Shown here: piece by piece, positions 17,532 through 26,519 of the stretch
How the letters are laid out: every line of letters starts with the position of its first letter
Position numbering within the stretch: the stretch's first letter is position 1
NCBI RefSeq assembly: GCF_000732195.1
Contig: NZ_JNNU01000008.1
Span: 1-64,000 of the forward strand
DNA length: 64,000 nucleotides
Direction: 5' to 3'
Origin: Neorhizobium vignae
Lineage (GTDB): Bacteria; Pseudomonadota; Alphaproteobacteria; Rhizobiales; Rhizobiaceae
Notes under the pieces: model-generated
Told to the model about the DNA's origin: nothing
Seen by the model: only the letters and a program-made list of their open reading frames with translations
Databases searched by the model: none
Translations under genes and position numbers: made by a program

Positions 17532-18356
17532 CTACCGACCGGTGCCGCTCCCCAAGACGGGTTCCGGTTCAACGACCTTGCGATACAGATGCCAGGTCGC
17601 GTGGCCAAGTACGGGTATCACGATAGCCAGACCGGCAAAGAACATCGCAAACCCGACGGCCAGAAGCACCGCCACGATGAGACCCCAGAGTATGAATTCC
17701 ATGGGATTGACCGCGAAGGCTTTCATCGAGGTATAAACCGCTGCGGCCGCACCGGTGTCACGGTCAAGAAGCAGCGGAAATGCAATGACTGTGGTGCAAA
17801 GCACGGCCAGAGCAAAGAGGAAGCCGACGGCATTCCCGTAGAGGATCAGCTGCCAACCCCTGCTCGTCGCGAACACCTCGTTGACGAACATCATCAGCGA
17901 TTCCGGCCGTTCCGGCCCGAACAGGCTGACATAGAGCGCCTGCGCCGTCAGAAGCCACAGGATAAAAATCACCGCCAGCATAAGACCGATGGCAAGGATT
18001 GCCGGGACCGCCGGGGAATGCCTGATTTCGAGCGCATGCTGCCAGGAGGTGTCAAGGCCAAGCTCCCGCCGGCGACTGATCTCATAAAGACCAAGCGCCG
18101 CTATCGGACCGATCAGGGCAAAGCCTGACATGAGCGGGAACAGCAGCGGCAGCGCATTGGCACCGGATGTCCAATACGCGAGGACCACGCCGGCCACAGG
18201 GTAGATCAGGCAGAGAAAGACGTAGTGCGACGGCTTGGTCCAGAAATCATCCAACCCCTGACGCAGCGAGGTGAAGACATCGGCCACATTGATGCGCCGC
18301 ACGGTGGGAGAGGCCACCTTCCTGGCGCCTCCCGCGATCACGTGAAAATGTGCCAT
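17532..18356 (-). CDS. DUF2189 family membrane protein
   Basis: 274 residues, about six hydrophobic segments. It matches DUF2189 with RINVADVFTSLRQGLDDFWT near the start, GLYEISRRRELGLD in a loop, and GHATWHLYRKVVEPEP at the C-terminus. The function is unknown; members often lie next to cytochrome oxidase genes in proteobacteria, as here (convergent with the cox operon). Confidence 0.85.
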   Translation of the reverse strand: MAHFHVIAGGARKVASPTVRRINVADVFTSLRQGLDDFWTKPSHYVFLCLIYPVAGVVLAYWTSGANALPLLFPLMSGFALIGPIAALGLYEISRRRELGLDTSWQHALEIRHSPAVPAILAIGLMLAVIFILWLLTAQALYVSLFGPERPESLMMFVNEVFATSRGWQLILYGNAVGFLFALAVLCTTVIAFPLLLDRDTGAAAAVYTSMKAFAVNPMEFILWGLIVAVLLAVGFAMFFAGLAIVIPVLGHATWHLYRKVVEPEPVLGSGTGR

Positions 18357-18568
18357 AACAATTCCTCTCCATTCTTGTCACAGACAACAACGACCACAAC
18401 GGATGCCCGCGTGAGGAACGGCGCCATAGGACTGAACCTGCACGCGTTAAGATTATACGCCCCCGGTCGAAACTTGACCAGCGGCGCACCCTACGGCGCA
18501 GAATTGCTGCGCAGCCAAGCGACGTCACATAAACCATATGTCAGTGAGTGGGGCATGGAATCGTCACG

Positions 18569-18904
18569 TTATCGAGCAGTGATCGAACTATGCCGCTGCT
18601 GCCTGAGATCGTGCAACGCGCCCGTCACGACTTTACAATGCGCCATGGCGCGGATGCGATGGTCCTTCTCTGTGAGGAGCATTTCGGCCATCTTGATCTG
18701 TGGGGCCGTGATGGCACCCCGATCAGCATTGGCAATTACTTCCAATATTTCGCGCGCGAGCTTGGGCCCCCTCCTCGAGATCAACGTCTCGATCGATTTG
18801 ACAGCGATGGTTTGCCTGGAGCCGGTTGCGGTAGAGGACCCGGGAGATTTGAGGACCTTGATGTTCGCCCTGGCGCACCAAGTCGAGGGTCTGCGCATCT
18901 TCAT
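18569..18904 (-). CDS. Hypothetical protein, possibly a partition-protein relic
   Basis: A 111-residue frame whose middle (IETLISRRGPKLAREILEVI, AITAPQIKMAEMLLTEKDHR) reads like a helical segment seen in ParB-related plasmid proteins. No start with a ribosome binding site is clear, and a plus-strand frame covers the same bases. I cannot assign it safely; a decayed fragment is most likely. Confidence 0.25.
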   Translation of the reverse strand: MKMRRPSTWCARANIKVLKSPGSSTATGSRQTIAVKSIETLISRRGPKLAREILEVIANADRGAITAPQIKMAEMLLTEKDHRIRAMAHCKVVTGALHDLRQQRHSSITAR

Positions 18905-18931
18905 CGGCCGCGGTTAAGGGGCTGGATGTAG

Positions 18932-19432
18932 CTGAAGATGCGTCACGCCGAGGCGGTCAGTGTTCTGACCGATAAATGCTCGCGCTTGCGATATGGTATC
19001 TTCGGCCTCAACGATCATCACTGGGATTGTCGCTATGTGCAGATTAGAGGCGGCGGCAAACCAGCAATGCTAATGGGTACAATGGCTCTGATGTTGTCTT
19101 GCATAACCTGGTCCTTCTGAATTGGGGACAGGTTAGGAGCGATCCGGCGGTGGTCGACTTCCACCGCCCCATTTGATTACTTCCCGATTAACATCCACAG
19201 CCAGTGTCCCGATTTGGTGTCGCCACGGCTTCCCGAGTGGAATTTCCTTGCTTGCAGCAGCGAGAGGCGCGAAGTGAAGCGCGCGGCGCGGCTTCGGTGA
19301 TCTCCAATCGGAGCAGCCCACGGGCCCGACGTAGTGATCACACGAGGCCTGCGTCGGGCTTCTCGGGGCACCCTGCAGATTGCAAAGAAACCTTGGGCTT
19401 GCCGCTGCGCTTCACGTCTCTATTTCCTCTAT
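18932..19432 (+). other. Intergenic stretch, no gene recognised
   Basis: About 500 bases with only short frames on both strands. No protein pattern, EcfG motif or hairpin stood out. Confidence 0.4.
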
Positions 19433-19669
19433 ATGACCAACGTTCCTGCCCCCACCGTCCCGGCTGGCAACGAGAACCGCCACCTGTTTTGCCAGATGGC
19501 GGTCGAGTTCCCGTTGCAGGAGTTAATCGAGGCCGCAGTGAAAGCTGGATGGGAAGATACCGAGGTGCTGACGGCGATTATCGAGGTGGCTGATAACCTC
19601 ATGCTAGCGCAAGGGTCGAACGCGGAACTCGACGCGCTCCTGAAAGCGCTTAAGCGGAATCTGGACTAA
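19433..19669 (+). CDS. Small conserved hypothetical protein
   Basis: 78 residues starting MTNVPAPTVPAGNENRHLFC, then FPLQELIEAAVKAGWEDTEV and a helical C-terminus ending LLKALKRNLD. It is helical and soluble, probably of unknown rhizobial type. The internal ATG at 19433 is preferred because the upstream extension has a skewed, non-coding composition. Confidence 0.45.
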   Translation: MTNVPAPTVPAGNENRHLFCQMAVEFPLQELIEAAVKAGWEDTEVLTAIIEVADNLMLAQGSNAELDALLKALKRNLD

Positions 19670-19925
19670 ACGACCTCAAAGAAAGGCCCGCCGACGCGAC
19701 CTGAGGTGGGAGATTGTCTGGAGTAGTCGGAGACGCAGCGGACATCGGTCGAAGGAAGCAGCAAAGGCCAAGGGCTCGTCACGGCCCGGTACGATCTGAT
19801 ACCAAATACAATATTTCCATTTCCGCTCCCTGGAGCCAACACCCGCATAGGCATAGCCCCGCAGGCGAAAGGGAAGCTCTCAAAAATGAGGGGCGAAAAG
19901 GAAAACTTACTCCCCTGGAAAGGGC

Positions 19926-20120
19926 TTAGCGGCTAGACCTGCTTATCATGACGATCTGCGCGCTACCCGTCACCCTGTTCGCCACGATGGCGGTGCATTC
20001 GCAGAGCACCAATCGCTGCACGGGATATTCTGCCACGAGATCGATTATGTTGAAGTCCCCGCAGGTCTGCTGGGTTTTCCGGCTGAGAAACACGATGGTT
20101 CGCCCGCCTCGCGTAAAAGC
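19926..20120 (-). other. Open frame without start codon, probable gene relic
   Basis: The frame reads GGRTIVFLSRKTQQTCGDFN, then LVAEYPVQRLVLCECTAIVA to a stop, with a protein-like composition but no ATG; an internal GTG is the only start. It follows the gene at 20129-20320 on the same strand. The rest of 19670-20128 has nothing recognisable. Confidence 0.25.
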
Positions 20121-20128
20121 TTAGGTAT

Positions 20129-20320
20129 TTAGTCGGCCACCAGTCCCACAAGCTTGCGGTCGACAACGATGGCATCGAGCAGCGAGGTCTTCTCATTCAA
20201 CACGGCGATCAGCCCTTTGGTGTCAGGGCATGCCAGGGTTAACCGATAGATAGCCATTGCTCCTAGCGGTTCGAGATCGGGATCGTTTCGCCGAAGCTCT
20301 TCGCGCTCGTACAACCGCAT
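20129..20320 (-). CDS. Small hypothetical protein
   Basis: 63 residues; the core AIYRLTLACPDTKGLIAVLN and LLDAIVVDRKLVGLVAD reads like a compact alpha/beta protein. An internal ATG at 20257, three bases after AGGAG, is an alternative start that would leave 42 residues. Function unknown. Confidence 0.35.
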   Translation of the reverse strand: MRLYEREELRRNDPDLEPLGAMAIYRLTLACPDTKGLIAVLNEKTSLLDAIVVDRKLVGLVAD

Positions 20321-20541
20321 CTCGGTGACGAGACCCCGGAGCGGCCGGAGTGACGTGCTGCTGCGCTGCCTCCAGTCTTCTGTAACGAGGCAGATTGAGA
20401 AATGTTCTCACCGGGATGTCCGGCGGATGCTGCATTTGCTGTGGGTGATCCGTTCAACTTTTCGGCGATGTAGCGTTGTCGCAGGCGGCCGATAAACCCT
20501 CATCCGCTTGAATAGAGAAACGCGGCACCTATGTCGCTGGC

Positions 20542-21348
20542 ATGGATAACAACTCGCGAATCACGCCTCGCCCAATAAAAAGCCGCGCTGCTTTGATTCG
20601 AAAAAATCTTCAGCGCCTTGAGAGGAGCCGGGACACATGGGCGTTGCGCTGGCAGGCCTTCTTCGCCGTGATCGATCTGTTAATCCTAGCATTTTTCATT
20701 CTTGGCCCCTATCTGCGGTCGGGGCCATCCTACATCATCATCGACTATATGATCGCGGCGTGGATGGCGGTCGAGTTGCTAGCGCGAGCAATAGCAGCGC
20801 CGTCACTTGGGGCTTGGGCGAGGCGGCCCATGACTTGGATAGACATCGTCATCCTGGGCACACTCCTTCTTCCCAATTACCTGTTCAACTTCGCCTTCCT
20901 GAGGGTCATGCGCATCTGGGCGGTCGGGAAAAGTCCTCTGTTGAAGGAAGGGCTGAAGCGAGCCGGCTATGGCCACCTCCAGGACGCTGTGCGTGCTGTC
21001 TTAAACTTCCTAGTGTTTTTGTTCATGGTAACGGGCTTCGTGTACACGACGTTCTTCTACAGGCAGGAGGGAGGAGAAGGTTTCGTCGACGCCCTTTATT
21101 TTACTGTGGCGACGATCACAACCACCGGTTTTGGGGACATCACGCTCCCCGGAACCCTCGGCAAGCTCACGTCAGTGGTCACGATGATCGTCGGCATTTC
21201 GCTGTTTGTCCGGCTAGCGCAGGCAGTCGTGCGGCCCTACAAGGTATCATATCCTTGCCACCAATGTGGCCTGCAGCGCCACGACGCCGACGCAGTGCAT
21301 TGTAAGGCCTGTGGAAACCTCCTGAACATCCCGGACGAAGGAAGCTGA
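20542..21348 (+). CDS. Voltage-gated-type ion channel with C-terminal zinc ribbon
   Basis: 268 residues. About six membrane segments, ending with a pore loop whose selectivity filter is ATITTTGFGDITLPG, i.e. a potassium-channel-like TxTTxGFGD signature with F in place of Y. Between helices lies NFAFLRVMRIWAV (S4-like but with few charges). The C-terminus carries a zinc-ribbon CHQC...CKACG (residues about 234-257), unusual for bacterial channels and perhaps regulatory. Likely potassium or monovalent-cation transport at the inner membrane. Confidence 0.82.
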   Translation: MDNNSRITPRPIKSRAALIRKNLQRLERSRDTWALRWQAFFAVIDLLILAFFILGPYLRSGPSYIIIDYMIAAWMAVELLARAIAAPSLGAWARRPMTWIDIVILGTLLLPNYLFNFAFLRVMRIWAVGKSPLLKEGLKRAGYGHLQDAVRAVLNFLVFLFMVTGFVYTTFFYRQEGGEGFVDALYFTVATITTTGFGDITLPGTLGKLTSVVTMIVGISLFVRLAQAVVRPYKVSYPCHQCGLQRHDADAVHCKACGNLLNIPDEGS

Positions 21349-21449
21349 TAGGTGGCAGGGCTTAGCGAAAGAGGAAGGCTAGCGTGGCGCAGCGTTGGAA
21401 CCGGCCCTTTTGAGCAAACCGCAGCGCAGTACTGGCGCAGGGAGGCCGA

Positions 21450-22140
21450 ATGACCGAGGAGCGATCGATAGTGCGTGTTGCACTCCAGACCCCGGGGACC
21501 AGAGGTGATGTACAGCCCTACGTGGCCCTCGCGCTTCGCCACGCGCGGACACGAGGTACAACTTGCCGTGCCGCTGCAATTTGAGGCCTGGTGCGTGACC
21601 GCAACATCCCCTTTGCGCTGTTACCGGAGAGTTCCTCACTCTACTAAAAGCCCGAGTGGCAAAAGCAGCTTTTTTCGGACGTGGTTCTCCGCAGGCTTCA
21701 ACTTGCTGGGGAAGGTCAAGCCCGTGATGTGTCCGCTCTTCGATGCTGAGTGGGAGGCGCTCAATACTTTTTCCCCGAACATCTCGTCTACCATCCAAGA
21801 TCCGTCATGGCCCCATCCATGGCCGATGCACTGGGAATACCTCATGTCCTGGCGTCGCCGTTACCCGGCTTCACTCACACCTCCCAATTCCCCTGCCCGC
21901 TCTTGCCGCTCCAGTCGCTTGGACCACTCAACCGGTTAAGCCACATGCTGGCGACGCATACCCCCCGGTTCCTGTTCGGAAGCACAATGCGACGGTGGCG
22001 ATCGGCTGCACTCGGTCTCGATGGCAGACTGAACATCTCCCCTCGCGCTAGAACGCTCTACGCCTACAGCCCTCATGTCGTTCCTTTACCGGGCGACTGG
22101 CGCGAGGGCGTTTGGGCCACTTCAACGATCGCTCAGACAC
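21450..22140 (+). pseudogene. UGT-type glycosyltransferase remnant (frameshifted, C-terminally truncated)
   Basis: Starts MTEERSIVRVALQTPGTRGD, then VQPYVALALR; the frame changes near 21537 to ATRGHEVQLAVPLQFEAWC, changes again, and resumes in a third frame with FFPEHLVYHPRSVMAPSMAD and ALGIPHVLASPLPGFTHTSQ. This is the N-terminal half of an MGT/sterol-glucosyltransferase-like GT1 protein. The donor-binding C-terminal domain is missing; downstream sequence holds a stress promoter instead. Confidence 0.75.
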
Positions 22141-22162
22141 GTTTGCCTGCAAAATCCAAAAT

Positions 22163-22187
22163 GGAACTCGAAGTCATGCCGGAGGTT
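22163..22187 (+). promoter_or_regulatory. EcfG-type promoter
   Basis: GGAAC at 22163-22167, 17 bases, GTT at 22185-22187. It lies 32 bases upstream of the zinc-finger gene at 22219 and would drive the four-gene operon to 24999. Confidence 0.78.
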
Positions 22188-22218
22188 TCTAGACACACAA
22201 ATAACGCCGAGGCAAGAA

Positions 22219-22398
22219 ATGACCGCTCAAGATCCGAACGATGGAGCCAAGAACACCGACGCAGTACCAGAGGGGACTCCGAACTCCGGTGAAAATTCCT
22301 GCCGCGCCTGTGGAGGACGCGGCCAGGTCGATGGAAAAACTTGCCCGGAATGCGATGGTTCGGGAAAGGTCATGACGCCGGTCGGCGGCGCGGGTTGA
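22219..22398 (+). CDS. Small DnaJ-type zinc-finger (CxxCxGxG) protein
   Basis: 59 residues: a disordered acidic N-terminus, then two CxxCxGxG-like repeats (CRACGGRG and CPECDGSG) as in the zinc centre of DnaJ, but without a J domain. It could bind zinc and unfolded protein or a partner enzyme. It is the first gene of an operon under an exact EcfG promoter and ends five bases before the flavin oxidoreductase gene. Confidence 0.7.
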   Translation: MTAQDPNDGAKNTDAVPEGTPNSGENSCRACGGRGQVDGKTCPECDGSGKVMTPVGGAG

Positions 22399-22403
22399 GC
22401 CGC

Positions 22404-23387
22404 ATGCTGATCGGCTATCACGCGTCCCATGAGCAGTTCCCGCCCAGTCGGTTGCTCGCCCTTGCCAAGGCTGCCGAGGGTGCGGGGTTCGGTGGCATCA
22501 TGACATCCGATCACATTGCCCCCTGGAGTGAGCGGCAAGCAAACTCAGGCAATAACTGGGCCTGGCTCGGTGCAGCACTTGCGACCACGTCGCTGCCCTT
22601 CTCCAGCCTGGCAATACCGGGCGGCTGGCGGTATCACCCTGTCGTCCTTGCCCATACCATAGCCACGCTCGCGGAAATGTATCCTGACAGATTGGGGTGG
22701 ATCGCTGTCGGAAGCGGCGAGGCCATGAATGAGGCGGTGGTTGGAGACGGCTGGCCCGATAAGACGCAGCGCAACGAGCGGCTATTTGCCGGGACGGAAA
22801 TCATGCGCGCTCTTCTTCGAGGCGACACCGTTTCAGCGCGTCACCCGTGGTTCGCCGCCGAAGAGGCGAAGCTTTGGTCTCGTCCTGCCCGCTCCCCTCA
22901 ATTCTTCGGCGCCGCGCTGACACCGGCGACAGCGGCGTGGATGGGATCCTGGGTAGACGGGTTGATCACCGTATGGAAGTCCAAAGCAGACGTCATGGAG
23001 GTGCTTGATGCCTTCGACGTCAACGGCGGTGCCGGGAAACCCCGCGTTCTCCAGTTACAGGTGGCTTGGGCAACGAACAAAGAGGAGGCCCGCATGGCCG
23101 CGTGGCAAAACTGGCGCAATGCTGCGGCGCTTCCTTATTGCCTGGCTGAACTGAGGTTGCCGCGAGATTTCGATGCGGTGACACGCGACATTGCCCCTGA
23201 AGAGATGGACGAAGTGATTCCGCTCGTCGTCCACGGCGACGAGCTGTTGGCTCTCATCGAGGCGGCGGGGTCTTGCGGGTTCGAAGAGATCTATATCCAT
23301 AATGTCTCGCTCGACCAGGAGGGGTTCCTGTGTTTCATGGCGCGGCAGGTTTTGCCGTGTTTCACCGGTGGCGCTCAGAAAAAATGA
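22404..23387 (+). CDS. LLM-class flavin-dependent oxidoreductase (TIGR03885-like)
   Basis: 327 residues of the bacterial luciferase-like TIM-barrel fold: MLIGYHASHEQFPPSRLLAL, FGGIMTSDHIAPWSE, RLGWIAVGSGEAMNE. The SDHIAPW pattern matches the F420/FMN-dependent TIGR03557/TIGR03885 group; in rhizobia FMN use is more likely. The substrate is unknown. It is the second gene in the EcfG-controlled operon; patatin follows. Confidence 0.85.
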   Translation: MLIGYHASHEQFPPSRLLALAKAAEGAGFGGIMTSDHIAPWSERQANSGNNWAWLGAALATTSLPFSSLAIPGGWRYHPVVLAHTIATLAEMYPDRLGWIAVGSGEAMNEAVVGDGWPDKTQRNERLFAGTEIMRALLRGDTVSARHPWFAAEEAKLWSRPARSPQFFGAALTPATAAWMGSWVDGLITVWKSKADVMEVLDAFDVNGGAGKPRVLQLQVAWATNKEEARMAAWQNWRNAAALPYCLAELRLPRDFDAVTRDIAPEEMDEVIPLVVHGDELLALIEAAGSCGFEEIYIHNVSLDQEGFLCFMARQVLPCFTGGAQKK

Positions 23388-23422
23388 CACTTTAGCTTTC
23401 GGAACGATGTAAGGAAAACGTG

Positions 23423-24448
23423 ATGTCAGACCGCCAGACATGGTTGTGCCTATCCGGCGGCAATGCGCTCGGTTCCTATCAGGCCGGCGCAATCCAGGCA
23501 TTGCTCGAAGCGGACGTCGCGTTCGATCGAATAGCGGGTGCCTCTATTGGAGCCGTGAACGGGGCGATTATCGTCGGGAACCACCCACAAGACCGGCTCG
23601 CGCGGCTGAACGATTTCTGGCGGGTGGCCACCGACACGTTATCATTCATCAGCCACCGTGGGCCGTTCCACCAGGCCGAGAGGATGCGAACCGCGGTGCA
23701 AGCGCTTCTTACAGGAAAGCCCGGACTATTCCGACCATCTCTACCCGGCTTGTGGTCGTTGCTGCCCTTCGGGCCCACAACAGACAGTCTCTTTGAAGCC
23801 AGCCAGCAACGGAAAACACTGCAAGCTTTGATCGACTTCGATCTCGTCAACCGCAACAGCAGCGAGCTCCACGTCACAGCAGTGGATACCGAAACCGGAG
23901 AAGACGTTGACTTCGTTAACCGCGGTGACGGTCTCACGGTCGAACACATCATGGCCAGCACCGCGTTCCCGTTGGCTTTCCCACTGGTCGAGATCGGCGG
24001 TCGTTACTACGGCGACCCGGGATTGTCAGCGAACCTGCCGCTCGCGTCGCTATTTTTTCATCCACCTGAACAGGAGGTGGTTTGCATTTGCCTTGACTTG
24101 TTCCAAGCCCCTGGGCTTGTTCCTCGCTCGCTCGATCAAATGCTTCGCCGGACCGCCGACATCATGTTCGCGAGCCAGAGCCGCCATGCGATCTCGGCGT
24201 TAAAAAGCAGGATGCAGGTATTCGCCGGTTCTGACGTCACGCTTATCCATTCGGCCTATGGCGGCGCCGACGAAATCGGGATGAAGATGATCGATTATTC
24301 GGCGGATGCGATCAGAATGCGCTGGGATGCCGGCTATCGCGAAGGACAGCGTCTCGCTAGAGCTATCGGCGATCCGCCAGCGCGGAGGCAGAAATTCGAT
24401 ATCTGGAGGACGGAAATCGATGGATCCTTAGAGTACTGGGACCTATGA
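23423..24448 (+). CDS. Patatin-like phospholipase family protein
   Basis: 341 residues. The oxyanion region is LSGGNALGSYQAGAIQALLE (an unusual GNALG in place of GxGxxG with Arg), the nucleophile elbow is GASIGAVNG (GxSxG) and the catalytic Asp lies in YYGDPGLSAN. It should act as a serine acyl hydrolase on membrane lipids; the C-terminal region resembles DUF3734. It overlaps the next gene by four bases (ATGA). ATG at 23423 is preferred over GTG at 23420. Confidence 0.88.
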   Translation: MSDRQTWLCLSGGNALGSYQAGAIQALLEADVAFDRIAGASIGAVNGAIIVGNHPQDRLARLNDFWRVATDTLSFISHRGPFHQAERMRTAVQALLTGKPGLFRPSLPGLWSLLPFGPTTDSLFEASQQRKTLQALIDFDLVNRNSSELHVTAVDTETGEDVDFVNRGDGLTVEHIMASTAFPLAFPLVEIGGRYYGDPGLSANLPLASLFFHPPEQEVVCICLDLFQAPGLVPRSLDQMLRRTADIMFASQSRHAISALKSRMQVFAGSDVTLIHSAYGGADEIGMKMIDYSADAIRMRWDAGYREGQRLARAIGDPPARRQKFDIWRTEIDGSLEYWDL

Positions 24449-24999
24449 CGGACGAGCAGCGCATAGTCTCCATGGCGAATGGCCGAACCGATCAGTTCCC
24501 GCCAGCGACAGAGGAATGGTTTCAGACGCTTCAGCCAGTTCGTGCTCAAGACATGACCGGGCTGTGGCAGGGCGCGGGCATTCCTGCTGGACATCCGCTC
24601 GATGGCGTCCTCGAAAATCTCGGATGGTTCGGCAAGCGGTTTCGTGCCGATATGCGAGCCGACGCTTTGTTATTCCAGACCACCCCTGGCAGGCTCGTGG
24701 CGATCGATCCAGCCTACATTCCGCTTCGGCTAGCACTGCGTTTTTCGGCATTCGGCCGGACCTTCATTGCAAGGAACTGGTTCTCGTATCTTCGAAAAGC
24801 ACTGCAAGCACGAGGCACCACTGCATCGCTACACAGCGGCGACAACAGTGATTCTCAGACAGCCGTCATGGCTTACGACAAGCAACCGATCGTCGATTAC
24901 TTCCGGTGGACCGGTGAGGGCGAGGTTGTCGGAATGATGGTGGTCGAGGGTGATCGGCGGCGATACTTCTTCTGGATGAAGCGCGTCGATCACCTGTAA
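24445..24999 (+). CDS. GXWXG/DUF4334 domain protein
   Basis: 184 residues. The N-terminal GXWXG domain shows MTGLWQGAGIPAGHPLDGVL and the C-terminal DUF4334 part shows AVMAYDKQPIVDYFRW and GMMVVEGDRRRYFFWMKRV. The family has a lipocalin-like fold and unknown ligands. It is translationally coupled to the patatin gene, so lipid-linked chemistry is a fair guess. Confidence 0.82.
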   Translation: MTDEQRIVSMANGRTDQFPPATEEWFQTLQPVRAQDMTGLWQGAGIPAGHPLDGVLENLGWFGKRFRADMRADALLFQTTPGRLVAIDPAYIPLRLALRFSAFGRTFIARNWFSYLRKALQARGTTASLHSGDNSDSQTAVMAYDKQPIVDYFRWTGEGEVVGMMVVEGDRRRYFFWMKRVDHL

Positions 25000-25017
25000 C
25001 GCCGGACCCACATAGGT

Positions 25018-26046
25018 TTAAAGCCCGATTTGCCTGAAGTCGCACAGAGGCGGCTCCTTGTCCGGGCGCCAGCGCAGAAGCTTGGTTCCGTGCCGGAAGC
25101 GGCGACCGGTGATCTGATCGAATTTGACTTCCACCACCAGTTCGGGTCTGAGCGGTTCCCAGTCGGAAGATCTGTCTGTGGTCCAACGGCTCGGCCCGCC
25201 GGGAGCCTTGCCGGTGAACCCGGGGCCACCCCTCAGTGCTTCAAGTCTCGCCGTCAGATCAGGCTTTTCGGTATCGGCAATCGCGGACGTGAAACCGACG
25301 TGGTCGAGTTGGCCGTCATCGTTGTAAAGGCCGAGCAGCAGGGAACCAATCATCTTACTGTCTCTTTCATACCGAAACCCGCCGACGACACAGTCCGCGG
25401 TCCGCAGGCGCTTGACCTTCGTCATCGCGCGCTCTCCGGAACGATACGGTTCGTCGATCCGCTTGCAGACCACGCCATCGGTATCCCCACCCGATCCGGA
25501 TAGCCATGACTCTGCCTCGCGAAAGCTCCTGGTGGCCGGCGATATGATAAAGTGTGTCGGGTCGGCCTTGATCCTGTCACGGAAACCTTCCAGGCGCTTG
25601 CGGCGATACTCAAGGTCCCGGTCCAAGATCCGCGTGCCATCCGTGTCCACGAGCATGTCGAAAGCGATGAGCCTGCTTGGGGTCTCTCGCGACAGTTTGC
25701 GGATCCGACTTTCAGCTGGATGTAAACGCATCTGCAAAGCTTCGAAGGACAGCATCCCCGCAACTTCTATCACCAATTCCCCGTCGATCACGAAGTCAGG
25801 CGCCGGAAGACCGGCGAGCAACGCCACCATTTCCGGGAAATAGCGGCCGAGCGGTTTCCCGGATTTGGCTCGAAGATCCACCGATGAGCCGTTCTTGAAC
25901 GCGATACACCTAAAGCCATCCCATTTCGGCTCGTATTGCCAGCCTTCCCCGGACGGAAGAGCTTTTGCCAATTTGGCTTCCATCGGCTCCGTCTCGATGG
26001 GCAGGCCAAATGATGCTGCAGGTGATTGATCGCGCGCGTTGGGCAT
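25018..26046 (-). CDS. ATP-dependent DNA ligase (LigC/LigD-like)
   Basis: About 342 residues from the ATG at 26046. The adenylated lysine is in EPKWDGFRC (motif I); further ligase motifs are DGELVIEV, LIAFDMLVD, DGVVCKRID and the motif-V lysines in MTKVKRL, followed by an OB-fold with GSLLLGLYNDDGQLDHVGF and a final RHGTKLLRWRPDKEP. This is the ligase core of the NHEJ-related bacterial enzymes, without nuclease or polymerase domains. No ku gene is in the window. It lies nine bases after a small membrane-protein gene in an operon with an EcfG promoter. Confidence 0.88.
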   Translation of the reverse strand: MPNARDQSPAASFGLPIETEPMEAKLAKALPSGEGWQYEPKWDGFRCIAFKNGSSVDLRAKSGKPLGRYFPEMVALLAGLPAPDFVIDGELVIEVAGMLSFEALQMRLHPAESRIRKLSRETPSRLIAFDMLVDTDGTRILDRDLEYRRKRLEGFRDRIKADPTHFIISPATRSFREAESWLSGSGGDTDGVVCKRIDEPYRSGERAMTKVKRLRTADCVVGGFRYERDSKMIGSLLLGLYNDDGQLDHVGFTSAIADTEKPDLTARLEALRGGPGFTGKAPGGPSRWTTDRSSDWEPLRPELVVEVKFDQITGRRFRHGTKLLRWRPDKEPPLCDFRQIGL

Positions 26047-26054
26047 AGCCGATG

Positions 26055-26291
26055 CTACCGGAGCCTCTTGGAGTGGGCGTCCCGTGTGGCCACATGCACG
26101 AGCGCCGCAGCCGACAGAAGGATGGTGGAGATCAGAGCGGCTATTGATATTACTCCGCAATTGGTGATTTGGGCACTCGGCTTGAAACCGGCGGTCTCGC
26201 TGAATGCCAGCGAAACCTTTGCACGCTGGCGTTGATTTAGAAAACCCACTTCACGAGCGCCGTACGACACAGCAACCTCACGATTGCTCAT
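26055..26291 (-). CDS. Small single-span membrane protein
   Basis: 78 residues with one hydrophobic segment (GVISIAALISTILLSAAALV, residues about 46-65). The start ATG overlaps the stop of the DUF3606 gene (ATGA) and has GGAGGAGAAGCG just upstream, so it is well supported. It lies between DUF3606 and the DNA ligase in one operon. Unknown function. Confidence 0.6.
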   Translation of the reverse strand: MSNREVAVSYGAREVGFLNQRQRAKVSLAFSETAGFKPSAQITNCGVISIAALISTILLSAAALVHVATRDAHSKRLR

Positions 26292-26467
26292 CGCTTCTCC
26301 TCCAGATCAGCCTGGACTTTCGTACGGCTGTCGCCGACGTCCTTGACGGCACCTATTACGGCATCCTTCGTGACGCCCTCTTTTGAGGCTTCGTAGCGAA
26401 ACTCGTGGTCCTGGCCGCTTGCAATGCGTGCTCGGTCCTGCGTTCTGCCTCTCTTGGTGCTCGACAC
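26288..26467 (-). CDS. DUF3606-family protein
   Basis: A 59-residue protein: MSSTKRGRTQDRARIASGQD, then HEFRYEASKEGVTKDAVIGA and VKDVGDSRTKVQADL, the DUF3606 pattern (short alpha-helical stress-associated protein). It starts at GTG 26467, eight bases after AGGAG, and overlaps the next gene by four bases. An exact EcfG promoter sits 28 bases upstream. First gene of the operon DUF3606, membrane protein, DNA ligase. Confidence 0.75.
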   Translation of the reverse strand: MSSTKRGRTQDRARIASGQDHEFRYEASKEGVTKDAVIGAVKDVGDSRTKVQADLEEKR

Positions 26468-26494
26468 TTCTACTTCTCCTGTTGTGAACGAGTG

Positions 26495-26519
26495 AACCTT
26501 TCACCGATCTGGAAGTTCC
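26495..26519 (-). promoter_or_regulatory. EcfG-type promoter
   Basis: Minus strand: GGAAC (26519-26515), 17 bases, GTT (26497-26495), upstream of the DUF3606-membrane protein-DNA ligase operon. Confidence 0.78.
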
